DNA from: Schistosoma haematobium
Taxonomy: Eukaryota > Platyhelminthes > Trematoda > Strigeidida > Schistosomatidae
Direction of reading: 5' to 3'
Length of the DNA stretch: 64,000 nucleotides
Assembly (NCBI RefSeq): GCF_000699445.3
Contig: NC_067196.1
Span: 37,096,616 to 37,160,615, forward strand
Part shown: positions 62,779-64,000 of the stretch, one piece after another
Numbering within the stretch: position 1 is the first letter of the stretch
Layout of the letters: the number at the start of each line of letters is the position of its first letter
Notes under the pieces: generated by a model
Database searches by the model: none
Told to the model about the DNA's origin: nothing
What the model saw: the letters and a program-made list of their open reading frames with translations, nothing else
Made by a program: the position numbers and the translations under genes

Positions 62779-62944
62779 TTTTAGAATAGATTATTCTTGT
62801 CTCACTAACCCATTAGTCGTTCATGAAAGCTGGTGAGCTCTTAAGGACCGAAAGCTACCTGTAAACGTAGCCTACATTAACTTCAGCATAGCTTTTGACA
62901 AAGATCCGCACAACCGGCTAATATATAAGCTAAGAAACGTCGGG

Positions 62945-63172
62945 ATGGGTGGCAATCTATTGGTGTGGATAAAAGACCTCGTAGTTGGGCGCCAACAAAG
63001 AGTACGGGTGAACTCAAAGCTATCAAGCTGGAAGACTGTGTTTAGTGGAGTGCCTCAGGGTACAGTTTTGAGGCTAGTGTTATTCCTTTTGTATGTAAAT
63101 GACCCTCCTCGTCTCCTATCATCATCGATCTTGCTATATGCTGACGATTTCAAGGTATGGAGAACGATGTGA
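62945..63172 (+). pseudogene. CR1 RT palm fragment
   Basis: The open piece contains GGNLLVWIKDLVVGRQQRVR, motif B FSGVPQGTVLRLVLFLLYV and intact motif C YADD in LLYADDFKVWR. A TGA follows at 63170-63172. It is part of the second CR1 copy. Confidence 0.75.
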
Positions 63173-63737
63173 TGTAAGGGTGATAGCTTGGAACTCCGAA
63201 ATGAGCCGGAGAAATTGTCTGAATGGTCTCAAACCTGGCAGTTCCCAATATGTACTCCTAAGTGTATTGTGATGCATATCGGTCATCAAGGTACACACAC
63301 ATACACGATGAATAACACTGAGTTACCTGATGTCCAGGCACACAATGACTTAGGAGTCATCGTTATCCAAGACATAAAAACTACTGCACACCGCCGTGCA
63401 ATATCCGTCAAAGGTTCTAGAACTTTGTGGTCAATACGTAGGGCTTCTAATCATGTCGACGCTAAAACGCTTTTGACTTAGTATACAGCGTTCGTTCGTT
63501 CTAAACTTGAGTACTGCATACAAGAGGCTAGCACCTGCTTAAAAAAGATAGTGAGCTTTTGGAAAAGGTTCAGCGAACAGCAACTAAGCTGAGTCCCGGA
63601 ATAATGAAGCTTCCGTATGATGCTCGGCTGGCTAAGCTAAACCTGTTCCCGTTGTCATAACGAAGAATTAGAGGCGACTTGATTGCAGTTTTCAAATTGC
63701 TTAGTGATAAATTTACACCTGATATGCCCTAATTTTT

Positions 63738-63977
63738 TTGTCTTCCAAAACAGAGAATTTACGAGGACACTCCAAAAAACTTCACAAGCCCCGGACAAAT
63801 TACTTGCCAGCTGACTGTCAACTTTCCAATCGAATTTTCAATGAGTGGAATGCATTAACTAAGCACGTGATTGAGGCTCCATCCGTCGACCCTTTCAAAA
63901 GAAAGTTTGATCAGCTGAGAGACTATAATTGCCAGGAATTACTCAGGCCATCACACCTCCTGTCCTTTCCAAAATGA
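63738..63977 (+). pseudogene. CR1 C-terminal fragment
   Basis: It encodes LRGHSKKLHKPR and FNEWNALTKHVIEAPSVDPF, the same C-terminal pattern as 1380-1561. The frame ends at TGA 63975-63977. It is the 3' coding end of the second CR1 copy. Confidence 0.7.
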
Positions 63978-64000
63978 AACTGAATTTCGCGACAAAATCT

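Larger units (their letters stand above)
58545..63977 (+). mobile_element. second CR1-clade retrotransposon, decayed and split by a 3.5 kb insertion
   Basis: The left part (58545-59278) carries the region before RT (RKLGIPVPRPSVSLEICTER) and the RT start (KSMGPEELHPR, NYRPVSLTSVMVK, EKQRGFRR). The right part (62796-63977) resumes at CLTN, then NFSIAFDKDPHNRL, VFSGVPQGTVLRLVLFLLYV, LLYADDFKVWRT, thumb pieces and the C-terminal segment at 63738-63977. The protein order is continuous across the gap, so 59279-62778 was inserted later. Several stops and shifts are present. It belongs to the same clade as the element at the left edge. Confidence 0.75.

Noticed and set aside
1..64000. CRISPR arrays, prokaryotic operons or phage genes.
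   Set aside because: No regularly spaced repeats, ribosome-binding-site-led operons or phage-type genes; introns and LINE elements show a eukaryotic genome.

Overview
The window looks like nuclear DNA of a digenean fluke, most likely Schistosoma or a close relative. It is AT-rich and has small exons with GT-AG introns of 75 bp to over 7 kb. It is packed with non-LTR retroelements of the RTE type (short TGAC-type 3' tails) and CR1 type, plus a Ty3/gypsy relic and a tRNA-like SINE head. The species call is inference from repeat types and gene structure, not from a search.

Two host genes lie tail to tail. On the + strand, six exons between 2534 and 14811 join in frame into the last 227 residues of a DNAJC17-type protein: end of the J domain, coiled coil, RRM and a short C-terminal helix. 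The J domain itself is upstream of the window. On the - strand, thirteen exons between 46683 and 17441 join in frame into 925 residues: a Lys/Ser-rich region, a coiled coil, low-complexity linkers, a WD40 propeller and a decayed zinc-finger tail. It best resembles the C-terminal part of ZNF106. The 5' end of this gene lies further right; one candidate exon is near 57207-57425.

Almost everything else is mobile DNA, mostly inside introns. RTE family B has three near full-length copies (B1 4624-7985, B2 38003-41943, B3 47829-51815) and a 5'-truncated inverted copy (B4 43313-44837). Family C has a 2.6 kb copy at 30805-33378 with a clean 11-bp target duplication, plus fragments. Family D has copies at 28580-30552 and 20160-21118 and an inverted relic at 33474-34070. 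An SR2-like RTE relic sits at 10975-12650. CR1 copies lie at both window ends. A Ty3/gypsy pol relic lies at 55043-56262.

The most interesting signals are these. (1) The extreme 5' end of RTE-B folds as an HDV-like self-cleaving ribozyme. (2) Copies B2, B3 and B4 share a destroyed RT catalytic motif (YAGD instead of YADD), yet B2 and B3 are almost identical with different target duplications, so they were probably mobilised in trans. (3) B3 carries a 57-bp piece of RTE endonuclease sequence fused to its 5' end inside the target duplication. (4) A 1.9 kb element with about 118-bp inverted ends lies in an intron. (5) A 52-bp exon is bracketed by inverted RTE copies.
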